A stretch of 64,000 bases of DNA from Biomphalaria glabrata (Eukaryota > Mollusca > Gastropoda > Planorbidae), in assembly GCF_947242115.1 (NCBI RefSeq), contig NC_074726.1, forward strand, positions 6,379,951 through 6,443,950, written 5' to 3'. The position numbers and the translations under genes are program-made. The notes beneath the pieces were generated by a model. That model had not been told where the DNA came from and searched no databases. It worked only from the letters and a program-made list of their open reading frames with translations. Shown here in pieces: positions 54,350 to 64,000 of the stretch. The stretch's first letter is position 1. The number at the start of each line of letters is the position of its first letter.

Positions 54350-57300
54350 CTGTTGGAAACAAAGAAAATAATTTGGAGTTATAAATGTAGTATGCATAAA
54401 GATGAACATATAAACATGTGTGAGTCTTCTTCAAAATACAATTGATCTAGGTCAGACTATGTGTATCGCTACTTGAAAGAAGTTGGCTTATTAAACATAA
54501 AATATAGAAAGAAAATATTTACAAAAATATTCTTGAAAATGTTTAGTAAAACTAAGCTTGCAATAAATATTGTCACTTAGCAAAACTATTGACAAATGAT
54601 AAAGGTAAGTTGAATATTAAATAATAGTGTGTATTAGACATTAGAATGCCTATCAATCAACCAGCAGATACTCGGCATACTAGACATGTAGAAGATTATG
54701 AATAATTGATAGAGTTGGTGAAAGCAAAACAGAGGATAATCATTGTAACATTATTATGGTGTCACACCTCAGAACGTCTTCTCGTAGACTCGTAGACCAT
54801 CCGGTAAAAAACAAAAACTACCAGCAAAATAAAGGAAATAAATGTAGCACTTGAAAGCCTAGCGAAGTATATTTCATTACATGATCAATTAACTATGACT
54901 AAACTGTCCAAATAACCCAGGAAACAAAGTTGTTTACAATACTACAAAGGTTCTGTTATCCATCACAAATTTTTTCATATTAAATTTTAACAGAGTTATC
55001 TCTTCTTTGTTTTGCATTTAGATTTTCAAGATCGGTTTACATTATCAAACATAAAATAGAGTAATTTTTATTTTTTTAAATAGCGGTAAAGTGTCTGACT
55101 TCTGAATCCCGGGGTCGGTTCGAATAACGGTGAAGCCTCGTATATTTAGTTTCAGTATCTTAAGGTTACCCCTGAGTCCACCCAACTCTAAGGTGTACCT
55201 GACAGTTGGGGAAAGTCAATGTGGTTGGTCGTTGTATTAGTCGCATGTCACTCTTGTTAACCGTGGGCACAGAAACAGATGACCTTTACATCATTCGCCC
55301 CATAGAACACAAGTTCTGAAAAAGATGCTTTACTTTGTGTTTACTTTAATATAGAAAGACTAAAAAACGATATGCAGAAATATCAAAGCGAAATCAGAAA
55401 ACCTGAAGAAAAACAAGAAAATAAACAAGGAAGATTGTTAGAGATTTTTAAATAAATAAACCATACTAGGTCAAGGTCGTAATATTGAAAGAACGAATGT
55501 AAATATTCCCACAGAACGAATGTAAATATTCCCACCGAAGGAATGTAAATATTCCCTCAGAACGAATTTAAATATTCCCACAGAACGAATGTAAATATTC
55601 CCACAGAACGAATGTAAATATTCCCACAGAACGAATGTAAATATTCCCACAGAACGAATGTAAATATTCTCACAGAACGAATGTAAATATTTCCACAGAA
55701 AGAATGTAAATAGTCCCACAGAACGAATGTAAATATTTCCACAGAAAGAATGTAAATAGTCCCAGAAGAGCGCTGCCATGCTATTTACCATGTCATAGTC
55801 CCATTGGTGCTCAGGGCTGATGTCGTGTGTCCAGGAAGTGTTCACCGGTGCTGTCATCAGTTTCATATCGTCAGAACCACGACCCGGCTGACCAATCAAA
55901 GCAGAGCCGTAGCACGTGAGGCGCCCATCTGTTCTCAACATCCAAACCTGTCATCCACAATTTAATAAGTAAGCAAGTGCATGGTCTTTTTTTTTTCTGT
56001 AATGGTGCAATACTATTATGTTATTTCATAAATTATAACTTTGAACCAATTTCTGATTGCATTCACAAAAGTTGACTTTTCTCAACCTTGCAGTTTTTTT
56101 TGGTTCTGTCTAGCTTTTAAATGTATGAAATTTAAACAAAAAAAAAAATTGTTTATGTTTTGAAGTGACGTTGACGCTCATGGTTCGGATTTTAACTGCC
56201 AGCAGCGTCATTAGGGTAAGTGTCACCTGGTGCGGTCCGCACCCCTCGAACCTCAAAACAGTTTTTAAAAGTGGAAAGTCTGGAAGGTACAAGACTACCT
56301 GTTAATGGGGCTCTAGATCGAAACCTCTCCAAGGCTGAGCCTTTTTGCCTAAGGAAGCAAGGAAATCTTCTACAATATACAGAATTTTTTTAAATTATAA
56401 ATATTCCTCGCACTTTCAAAGTAAAAACAAGATAGAAAATAAATAAATAGATATAATAATACATATTGAAAGAAATGGTAAAAGAAAATATGTAGTTATG
56501 TCATGCGCATAATAATGTTTTCTTAACCAGTCTCCTATTAACAACATTTTATTTTTATCGCAAAATATGTTTTTTTCTATCAACAAACAAGTAATGTCTT
56601 TTTATGGTTTCCACTGACCTGGGAGGACAACGCCTTGCACTGTGTCAATTCCGGTGTGGCGTAATTTTGCAGGGCTTCTAGACAAACTCCATAAGCCTTG
56701 TTTGTGAGCTTTGAGATATTTTTAATATACTAAGTTAGAAATATACATGAAATGAAATAAATCTAGACCTATTTAAATCTAGACCTATATAAATCTAGAC
56801 CTATATCAATTATCCTGTTTATTCCTTTTATTGTTATATGTTATATAATGTTATATTTGATTGATTAAAAACAACTCTTTGTATGATTCTGTCTATAGTT
56901 TTCATAACTAATAATAAAAATCTAATGAAACATTGTATATTATATTGCTATATTAAAAGCCAATAATAAGCAAACTAGATATTGTGGGGAAAATGTGTAA
57001 ACCATGGCCACATCCAGAGGCGTAGCTAGGGTGGAGGACGGAGTGGGGAATTTGAAAATCTCCCCGGGCCCCCACTTGAGGGGTCCCCAAAAGAGTGGGT
57101 TTTTTTTTTTACATTAAATATTAAATATTACGCAAAATGCAGGGGCCCCTAAAGGGAACATGACCCTCGATCTCCCAAATTAAGCCAAATTCCTAGCTAC
57201 GCCACTGGCCACATCAGACACTTGTCAGAGACATAATGACAAATAATATTCATTTTCCTGTGATCTGTTGGTTATGAGATATGATATACATTTACCCTTT

Positions 57301-60300
57301 TAAAAACGCTGAGAAAAGAAGCAGGTATATCTGCAGCAGAACAAACGTACCCATGCTATGTAAATGGCCGATAAACTAGCAAAGGCAGGATCATTTATGG
57401 AACAACCAGATAGACCAGTTTACTACCTCACCCTAATGTTAGTCAACAATCACAAAGAGGAGTGGCTCAACCAAAGGGCGTCAGGAAACACAGACAGAGC
57501 CATGCACAAAGAAATGACCCTCCCAAACTATCTGGACAGTATTAACTTCCTCCCACGCAAAGAGCAACATACAACCTTTCAACTAATAACAGGACCAACA
57601 CCTCGCTTAAATTAACATCTTAACATAATACCCACACAACTACCCCTTTGTAAACACCGCGTACATCCTTACGAAACCGTAAACCATATCCTCTTTGAAT
57701 GCCCTTTCCTAACCCAGCTTAGGCAGACCCTACTACCACTACAGCCCAACTTTACCAACACTATGTGATGGCAGTGCTGAACAACTGAAGAAAACAGCAC
57801 ACTATTTTTCCTTGTCACAGTCTGCAAAAGAGCTCACAGCTCAGCAGCGAAAAGCTGGCTACAAGAAGAATGGTCGGCGTTTAAAAGCGAGGATTAGACT
57901 CTATAGCACCGATTCTCAACCTTTTAAGCTCGGCGACCCCTTTTTACAACCCTCCACTCTGCCGCGACCCCCCCCCCCCGCACACGCCGATACAGCAATA
58001 AAAGAATAGACAAAAACAATCCATATTTTCAATGGTCTTAGGCGACCCCTGGCAAATCGTCAATCGACCCCCAAGGGGGATCGCGATCCACAGGTTGAGA
58101 ACCCCTGCTCTATAGCCATCTTGGAGTTCATAGTAAACAAGATTACGAAAGAGGAGCTATATGTTTCCCCCTTTATTCACAGTGGTCTATGCGGCTTCCT
58201 GTTCCATCCCCCAATGATGTGTGGAACTAAGAATCTTAGTATACTAAGCACAATAGTTTCCTTTTTTTAGAGACATAACGGAATTTTAGCATGTTATAAA
58301 CTAGCATGTTTCAACGTAAGCATTTTTTACTCACCTGCCCAAGGTATAAACTGTAGGTGTCAATTTCCCTCAACAGTTCAGGACTCACCACATCCAGAAA
58401 CCAGAAAAAGCTTTTACACTCCAGTGAGTTGCGCAGTTCTATGCGAGATTCTATGTTTTTATGGTTAAACTGATAAATAAAAGAATGAGGCAACACTAGC
58501 ATTATAAATCTAACTTTGTGAATAGAGTATAATATGATCAGGGCCGGATTTAAGGGAGGGCAGGAGGGGCTACAGCTCTAGGCAGTCCACAAGAAAGGGG
58601 TCTCCAGAGAGATAAAATATATACGAATTTTGATGGGTCAGAAAGTTTTTTTTTTGTTGTTGTTGTTTTTTTTTCTTTTTTTTTTTTTTTTTTTCACGTT
58701 TTAACGGTTGTCAAAAATGACGTGATTAAGAAGTGTAAGCTTGTAGCATGCTCGGAATAAATAAATTTAGCTTCGGATTTACGACAGTGAGCCTACCAAA
58801 GACTTTACTCTCCACAAACGTAAAAATATACACTTTTTATAACTAAAATATGCATATTAAATATTTTTTTTTAAAAAGGAAAGTGAGATTAAATTTACAA
58901 GAACTCTATTTCTGTTTTTCTAAAATATAGCATGCTTAGATATAAGTAGCCTATTTTCATTCATAAGTGGATATTTATTTAAGCTTAAAATTGTAAGGGC
59001 TTCCACTAAAATCCTGCCCCGAGGCCTCCCCGTACTTAAATCCGACCCTGAATATTGTGTTTTCATTAAATGTGATGTTATAGGATCCTTGGTATTACCT
59101 ACAAAGGACTGCAACACAAATGAGTTTATTCGAAACAGGATTACGATGAATATTGGGCCCCACGCTGACCTACTGACCACGATCACGATGTCTCCAGGGC
59201 TCGCAAAGAAGTTCCTGCAGGAAACATCGCCAAAAAAAAAAAAAAAAAAGAGGCAGACAGAGAAAAAGATGGATGAAGACAACAAAGAATGGACGGGCCT
59301 GTCATTGAAAAAGATTCTAGTCAAGGTAAAAGACGGAGAGGATGGAGAAAATCGGTCAGCAGATCATGCCTGGTGCCCCAGCGGTTCAACAGACAAAGGG
59401 AGATGAAGGTGTAACTTCCTAAACTCTTTCTCTCCTAATGCCAACGTTGATTCGACCTCATTAAACCAAACTGATTTTTAATTTATAAACTTTAATTTGT
59501 GATGTGTAAAAAGAGCATGTATTCCCATATAATTCGATACCAAATATAACATTTTCTGATAAACAAACACAAAAGTTATTGAAGTTTAACCAGAACAGGG
59601 TAGTGAAATGCAAATGAGCAAAATGAATAATTCTATATAAACAAGGAAGATAATTACGGAGAGAAAGAGTTAAAGCCCTACCTGTGTGTACTTAAAGGCA
59701 CTCTTCTCGTGAAAATATTGTTTGTATTGATCCATCCAAACCTCAGCAACACGGGCAGAATTTAGAAGAGCTCTCTCTAAGTCTACGTTCTGGGGCGTTC
59801 TCTTCAAATGGGCGACGTGGGAACATGTAGTAATCAGTAGGGACCCACCACACATCCACGCCTGAAAACGTTGGATTGAGAGAAAATTATATCCCGACAA
59901 GATCAACGTCTAATCTTTCGGCTCAGGACTGGACACAACAGAATGAGACAACACATGTACCGGAAGCTCAATTTTGGAACCAGTGAAATCTGCCCTTGTG
60001 GAGTGTCACCAGAGAATGCTGACCATGTCCTTCAAAACTGCATTCTTCGTCAAGAGGCCCGAACAAGACAATGGCCCCAAAACACCCTAATAGAAAGAAA
60101 ACTATATGGAGAGCTCCCTGATTTGGAAACCACTGCGCAGTTCATCTCATATATTGGTCTAGTCACCTGAACGCTCCAACATATAAATACCAATGTGCCC
60201 ACTATTTACTCACCGAGAAAAAAAAGTATGTTTACAATACAAGAATTTACAAAATATAAGACAAAAATGTATAACAAGCAAGATTTACTAAAGAAAATGC

Positions 60301-60926
60301 ACTCAACAATAAACTACATTAGCAAGTAAACGCTACGTAAAAATTTTACAGTTGTAAAAAAAAACCTCAAACCTTGAAAGACATCTCTATGTTCTCTCCG
60401 CCCCAGATTAGTAAGTATGGGTCAAACATACCAAGTCGTGAGAACCACTGCTTTGAAATGGCAAACACGGCACCAGGCAGTGTGGGAGATCTAAAATAGA
60501 GACACACACACAGATGTACTTATATATACATATATTTTTTTAGATTATATTATTAAAGAAAATGTTATACATTCTAGCAAAACAAGCAAAGTATGAAAAC
60601 AAAAATTTTAAAAAGCTTAAATTAGACACAGAACTGCACATTTGCTGCAATATGTATATCAATATTGTATGATTTATTCCCTTTTTTGATTGAAAACAAA
60701 CTAATGAATTACCACAAATAAAACATTAACTGATTACTTTTTTGTATTGATTAATGTTTTGTTAGATACAATGAACAATTATGTAAAGCTTCAACTATAA
60801 ACTTTGTCACATGTAAATTATGAGTGAGTCTGGTGTGAATGTACACTTTGGTTTCTTATAGTTATAATGTTTTTTGTTTGGTGTAATGCTCAAATTGTAA
60901 GACAAATTTCCTTACGGATAATAAAG

Positions 60927-60966
<40 letters not shown>

Positions 60967-63443
60967 TGGTCCGAGAAAGGGAAATGGGAAAGATAAGGTA
61001 TACCTACACAAATTGTACCAGACAGACAGACTGACAGAATGAGCTGATATCAGTTTTGTAATTACATGCTTTTTTAAATTCCTTTTATAAACCTTATAAG
61101 TTTAGGACTAAAGTCACCAATGAAAATTGTGTTTATTTCTCTTTAAAAAAATATGTTGTACCTATTCATTTTCATTGTAATCTTGCCAAGCAGACTAAAA
61201 ATGACAGCTTAATGTGTGGCTTCTCAATGCAACTAGAACTAAGTCTTTTCATCTGTTGGTTTTCGTTGTTTCAAGTATTCCTTCAGAATTGAAGAGGATT
61301 ATTTCCTACCTCAGACCCTGAGAACCACTGCCTGAAGTCTACAGAAAACTATCTGACGGCTTTTCGGTCTCTAAAAATCCTTAACCTTATAAAAAAAAAA
61401 GGCCAATGATCTAAATCAAATGTGCGAATTGTAAAATATCTCAATCCTCTAAGAACTGGAAACAGATCAAACTTACTCTATTCTCAGGTTGTTTGAGACT
61501 TGGGCATGTCGACGCTCCAACCAGAAGAACATCAACGAGTGAATGTGAACGCCTCCAATTAGAGACTCCGATTGTTTCTCAAGAGCGAACGTGTTAGGGT
61601 CAATAGTATCAATGACTGGGATAGCAATGGCTTTTTGATCTGTCATTATTGTGGAAGCCAGAGGCTCATACCATCCTGCAAAATATAAAATCTTTTCATA
61701 GTTCCGATTTAAATGTGTAATCAAATTTACATTTAAATGTGTAATTGATTCACTGACAAGGTCGGTGATTCTACAATTTTCACACTAATTCCACGAAGAA
61801 CCTATTCTAGGGTACAATAAACGAAAAAAAAAATCCTGGATCCATGCTTCTGTGGCAAAGTTAATAAAGCCCCAAACAATAGGTCTAAAAGTTTCTGTAA
61901 GCTATTTAACAAAGTTCTAACATAGACAAGCAAACAATAAGATCTAAGGTCATGGAGCGTCTTAACCTATCTATTGAAGAAATTTCTGACACTAGCAGAT
62001 ACTTCTATGACAAAGCTAATAATAAGCCCTAAACGATAAGTCAAAGTCTTTTTTTTCCCCCCAATATTACCACTCCCCCCCCCCCAAAAAAAAAAATCTA
62101 AATAAAATCTATTTTTGTTTCTCCTTTTTTAAAAATCAAAATGTAAAGTGCTAGATTTCTAATTACCTACATTCGTAGATTGAAAACTATTAATGCTGTT
62201 TATTTTTTCAAATTAAATCGTTATCGAATGTAACGTACCTGGCAGACATTCTGCATGCGAGTCCATAAATACAATAATGTTTCCCTTGGCATACTGGTAA
62301 CCAAGGTTTCGCCCTTGACTGATACCTAGTCGACGTGTAGTTCTGATGAGACGTACTTTGATAAGTGATTGAATATACTTTTCCAGAGGCTGTTTTAAAT
62401 GCTCTTCGAAAAAAAAAAAGTTATCTAAATTATAAGCGAAACTGTTCAGTGTATATATTATATACAGGGCTTTTTTGTGACGGTACGCACCGGTACGGCG
62501 TACCGGCACCTTTTTGAAAAAAAAATTACTTTTCTTGTATTTTAACGTATATTATTAATTTTTAATAGTTAAAAGTTAGGCAATCAACTACTGAGTACCG
62601 GCACCTAATCAGTGAGTACTGGCAAATATTTTATTTACAAAAAAGCACTGTATATATATATATGCTACACTACTTTCAAGTAGAACATTAAGACCTATCT
62701 GTTTAAAACTTAGACTAGTTTGTCATTTTAGCCGTCGTGTTTTGTGTTTATAGTGGTATTACAGCGCCTTGAGCCTACATTTTGTTTGTTAACAGCGCTT
62801 AAGAAATAAAATTGTCTATATAATATATCTATGTAATATATAAAGCAGAAAGTAAGGCGTATGTATGTATGTATATGTCTTCATTAAAAATTAAAACCAC
62901 TTGACCAATCTTGATAAAACGTGGCGTAAAAGTTACTAAGATCATGGCGGAGACCGTAGTGTATGTATAATGTCCCTCCCAAAACAGGAGGGTCCTGACA
63001 ATAATAGACAAACACTACCTAATTGTATCTCTATTACAGAACGAGACTATGTAACAAATCGGCTAAACCCGTTTTTATATAGCATAGTACTCAGGACAAT
63101 GAAGCTGCCTGGTCGTGCGGTTTGCGCGCTGGACTGTCGTTCGGATTTATCGACGGTCGAGGGCTCAAACCCTGTCCGCTCCCATCCCCCGTCGTCCTGC
63201 GGGAGGTTTGGACTAGGAAGTAAACTATCTTCAACTCTGAAGGAACATCCGAAACATGTAAAACATTTTACAAGCCTACCTTTGGTTGATGCATCATCAA
63301 TCAGTAAAATTTCCATAAGCTGATAGGCTGGAGTTCTGTCTAGGACGCTGGAGATGGTTCTCAGGAGTGTTGTCCAAGCCTCGTTATGGAACACAATGAT
63401 CACCGAGGCAGCTGGGACGTCTACGTATTCCTCTCTCTGGCAC
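54167..63443 (-). CDS. Polypeptide N-acetylgalactosaminyltransferase, last nine exons seen
   Basis: Type II Golgi enzyme that moves GalNAc from UDP-GalNAc to Ser/Thr, starting mucin-type O-glycans. Nine exons, all with AG/GT borders and matching phases, encode 463 residues plus stop: 63280-63443, 62239-62403, 61477-61675, 60373-60490, 59682-59861, 58335-58469, 56619-56708, 55789-55947, 54167-54349. Seen in order: [20 protein letters not shown], the DxH metal motif in FMDSHAEC, the WGGEN(I)E(M)SFKAWMCGG block, the later metal His in CSHVAHLKR, then [10 protein letters not shown], and a C-terminal ricin-B lectin domain starting near YGVCLEALQ and including QWDYDM and GLCLAIN. All three metal-site residues expected from the family are present, so it looks active. 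The N-terminal anchor, stem and start of the catalytic domain are beyond the right edge. Introns hold many transposons but no exon is hit. Confidence 0.93.
55081..55325 (+). mobile_element. SINE-A, near complete (intron)
   Basis: AGCGGTAAAGTGTCTGACTT head with GGTTCGAATAA B box, then CACCCAACTCTAAGGTGTAC and GTTAACCGTGGGCACAGAAA. Confidence 0.85.
55491..55766. repeat. 23-bp minisatellite, 12 units (intron)
   Basis: GAACGAATGTAAATATTCCC plus ACA, repeated 12 times at 23-bp spacing. It starts about 22 bp inside the intron from the donor at 55788. Confidence 0.95.
55789..55947 (-). CDS. GalNAc-transferase exon (lectin domain middle)
   Basis: Acceptor GACAG|GTT; codes [20 protein letters not shown] through [10 protein letters not shown]; donor ATG|GTAAAT. 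Beyond the donor the frame stays open into the 23-bp minisatellite. Confidence 0.88.
56619..56708 (-). CDS. GalNAc-transferase exon (lectin domain start)
   Basis: Acceptor TCAAAG|CTC; codes [20 protein letters not shown] then [10 protein letters not shown]; donor CCAG|GTCAGT. Confidence 0.88.
57015..57207. mobile_element. hAT-type MITE, GGCGTAGCTAG family (intron)
   Basis: 193 bp; CAGAGGCGTAGCTAGG to CTAGCTACGCCACTG; perfect 8-bp target duplication GCCACATC (57007-57014, 57208-57215). Confidence 0.93.
57310..58140 (+). mobile_element. RNase H-bearing LINE 3' part, split by a MITE (intron)
   Basis: [20 protein letters not shown] is the end of the RNase H domain; [20 protein letters not shown] and [15 protein letters not shown] follow, then after a stop the zinc-knuckle-like [20 protein letters not shown]. 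3' end CAGCTCAGCAGCGAAAAGCT. Interrupted at 57907-58107. Antisense to the host gene. Confidence 0.87.
57907..58107. mobile_element. hAT-type MITE, GATTCTCAACCTTTT family (intron)
   Basis: 201 bp; CACCGATTCTCAACCTTTT to CAGGTTGAGAACCCCTG; perfect 8-bp target duplication CTCTATAG (57899-57906, 58108-58115). Confidence 0.95.
58335..58469 (-). CDS. GalNAc-transferase exon
   Basis: Acceptor TTATCAG|TTT; codes [20 protein letters not shown] through [11 protein letters not shown]; donor GCAG|GTGAGT. Confidence 0.92.
58539..59050. mobile_element. hAT-type MITE, CAGGGCCGGATTTAAG family (intron)
   Basis: 512 bp; ends CAGGGCCGGATTTAAG and ACTTAAATCCGACCCTG; flanks AATATGAT / AATATTGT match 6 of 8. Confidence 0.88.
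59095..59415 (+). mobile_element. LINE C-terminal scrap (intron)
   Basis: [19 protein letters not shown], then [15 protein letters not shown] in another frame, ending GGGAGATGAAGGTGTAACTT. Antisense to the host gene. Confidence 0.75.
59420..59674. mobile_element. Longer CTCTTTCTCTCC-type MITE (intron)
   Basis: AAACTCTTTCTCTCCTAATG to TTACGGAGAGAAAGAGTTAA; 255 bp. Relative of 3359 and 36091. Confidence 0.78.
59682..59861 (-). CDS. GalNAc-transferase exon
   Basis: Acceptor TTTTCAG|GCG; codes [20 protein letters not shown] through [12 protein letters not shown]; donor ACAG|GTAGGG. Carries the second metal-site His (VAH). Confidence 0.92.
59893..60175 (+). mobile_element. LINE C-terminal scrap (intron)
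   Basis: [20 protein letters not shown], then [17 protein letters not shown], the zinc-knuckle-like end after an RNase H domain in LINEs. Confidence 0.85.
60373..60490 (-). CDS. GalNAc-transferase exon
   Basis: Acceptor TTTTAG|ATCTCC; codes [20 protein letters not shown] through [14 protein letters not shown]; donor CAAG|GTTTGA. Confidence 0.92.
60755..61060 (+). repeat. GATCAAGTT-family repeat split by a LINE 3' end (intron)
   Basis: The repeat (TTAGATACAATGAACAATTA ... TAACTTGGTCCGAGAAAGGG ... ACCAGACAGACAGACTG) is broken by 60795-60963, a LINE tail with TTACGGATAATAAAGATTA and (ATT)n. Confidence 0.65.
61255..61335 (-). mobile_element. SINE-B tail, worn (intron)
   Basis: AGTATTCCTTCAGAATTGAA and TTATTTCCTACCTCAGAC. 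Confidence 0.6.
61477..61675 (-). CDS. GalNAc-transferase exon
   Basis: Acceptor TGCAG|GATGG; codes [20 protein letters not shown] through [13 protein letters not shown]; donor GA|GTAAGT. Confidence 0.92.
62239..62403 (-). CDS. GalNAc-transferase exon
   Basis: Acceptor CGAAG|AG after a long T-run; codes [20 protein letters not shown] through [15 protein letters not shown]; donor CCAG|GTAC. Contains the DxH motif. Confidence 0.93.
62465..62650. mobile_element. hAT-type MITE, CAGGGCTTTTTT family (intron)
   Basis: 186 bp; CAGGGCTTTTTTGTGAC to TTTACAAAAAAGCACTG; flanks ATTATATA / TATATATA. Interior has GTACCGGCACC repeated. Confidence 0.85.
62672..62816 (+). mobile_element. LINE (L2/CR1-like) 3' end (intron)
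   Basis: TACTTTCAAGTAGAACATTA, GACCTATCTGTTTAAAACTT and TTACAGCGCCTTGAGCCTAC, with TTAACAGCGCTTAAGAAATA end. Confidence 0.75.
62820..62995 (+). repeat. Interspersed repeat starting at TATG array (intron)
   Basis: ATAAAGCAGAAAGTAAGGCG, (TATG)n, then ACCACTTGACCAATCTTGAT; relative of 15060-15228. Confidence 0.6.
63104..63273 (+). mobile_element. SINE-B, complete (intron, next to splice donor)
   Basis: GCTGCCTGGTCGTGCGGTTT head, B box GGGCTCAAACCC, CCCCGTCGTCCTGCGGGAGG core and CATGTAAAACATTTTACA end. It stops about six bases from the donor GT at 63278-63279 of the exon above. Confidence 0.9.
63280..63443 (-). CDS. GalNAc-transferase exon (first visible)
   Basis: Acceptor TTGTCAG|G; codes [20 protein letters not shown] through LLIDDASTK; donor AAAG|GTAG. 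Starts with one base of a split codon. The donor lies a few bases from a SINE-B. Confidence 0.93.
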
Positions 63444-63787
63444 CTGACAAGGGATTAAAGTATCTATATACGTCTTATAAACTCCTTAATCTCATCTTAT
63501 CTTGTACATTGCAGACCTTCCTTCAAAGGAGAATATAATTATATTCTGCCCATAACCATGTGTTAAACTAGTCTACTCTGCTAAGTAAATGATTTTACTA
63601 ATTCAGGCAACAGTACCATGCTCTTCATGCAGGGAAGAAGGAGCACTTGTACGAATTTGTCCTAGCATGTGAAATTAGAAATGTGCCTTTTTTCATCATT
63701 TAAGACAATAAGTAAACATTGGCCGCTAGGTGGAGCTCTTGACAGCTGAACAGATAAATTTACAAATGCTTCATTTAAACCGTTCGG
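63444..63787 (-). other. Intron upstream of first visible exon
   Basis: 63634-63690 recalls the LINE C-terminus (CTTGTACGAATTTGTCCTAG is the inverse of the 'ARTNLYK' coding stretch at 525) as a worn scrap; otherwise nothing. Confidence 0.45.
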
Positions 63788-64000
63788 GGTCAGTTCGTGT
63801 TTGGAGTCAGTTCTTATGTTTGGAGTCAGTTCTTATGTTTGTAGGGAGTTCTTATGTTTGTAGGGAGTTCTTATGTTTGTAGGGAGTTCTTATGTTTGTA
63901 GGGAGTTCTTATGTTTGTAAGGAGTTCTTATGTTTGTAGGGAGTTCTTATGTTTGTAAGGAGTTCTTATGTTTGTAGGGAGTTCTTATGTTTGTAGGGAG
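63788..64000. repeat. 19-bp minisatellite, running off the edge
   Basis: AGGGAGTTCTTATGTTTGT repeated about 11 times; first units read GGAGTCAG. Confidence 0.93.

Noticed and set aside
55491-55766. Repeat as CRISPR or coding exon
   Set aside because: Contiguous 23-bp units inside a bounded intron; coding only by read-through.
57364-57615. Host RNase H-like gene
   Set aside because: Ends in a LINE zinc-knuckle tail and has a close relative at 6551-6865.

Overview
This is a eukaryotic, AT-rich, repeat-dense genomic window. The repeat types (tRNA-derived SINEs, CR1/Jockey-like LINEs, hAT-type MITEs), the orphan intronless peptide/chemosensory-type GPCRs and the multi-exon GalNAc-transferase together suggest a gastropod mollusc, probably a freshwater pulmonate (planorbid) snail. 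That assignment is inference from general familiarity; no marker gene proves it. There is no bacterial-style operon, rRNA, true tRNA or CRISPR.

Layout. 1-3.4 kb: LINE 3' end, a solo LTR, a hAT MITE, a second LINE type. 4.2-17.1 kb: a GPCR neighbourhood with three intronless 7TM receptor genes. Genes 1 (4510-5511, +) and 3 (15848-16849, -) lie in an inverted pair of about 1.35-kb near-identical arms; gene 2 (11404-12411, +) is a more distant paralogue. A second solo LTR with a perfect 5-bp target duplication follows gene 2. 17-32 kb: almost pure transposon and satellite territory: an internally deleted LINE, a 1.6-kb and a 2.1-kb non-autonomous hAT element, tracts made of the overlapping palindromes AGATCT and TCTAGA, and a 3.8-kb element with long inverted ends and a 150-bp internal tandem array.

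32-51 kb: small membrane/secreted protein genes among repeats. Two 74-residue paralogous proteins (32262-32486, 36894-37118; both -) each sit just downstream of a good splice acceptor. Two TNF-receptor-like type I membrane proteins (44000-44698 and 46867-47445; both -) and one Cys-rich, heavily N-glycosylatable type I membrane protein (49461-50264, +) form a cluster. 54-63.4 kb: nine 3' exons of a polypeptide GalNAc-transferase (-), giving 463 residues of the catalytic and ricin-type lectin domains; the 5' exons lie beyond the right edge. Its introns are loaded with MITEs, SINEs, LINE scraps and a 23-bp minisatellite.

The most plausible undescribed biology is the cluster of short-tailed receptor-like proteins and the pair of 74-residue proteins. 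The GPCR and TNFR-like genes look like lineage-expanded receptor families; no functional link between the groups is shown by the sequence. Coordinates of repeats without a target duplication are approximate.
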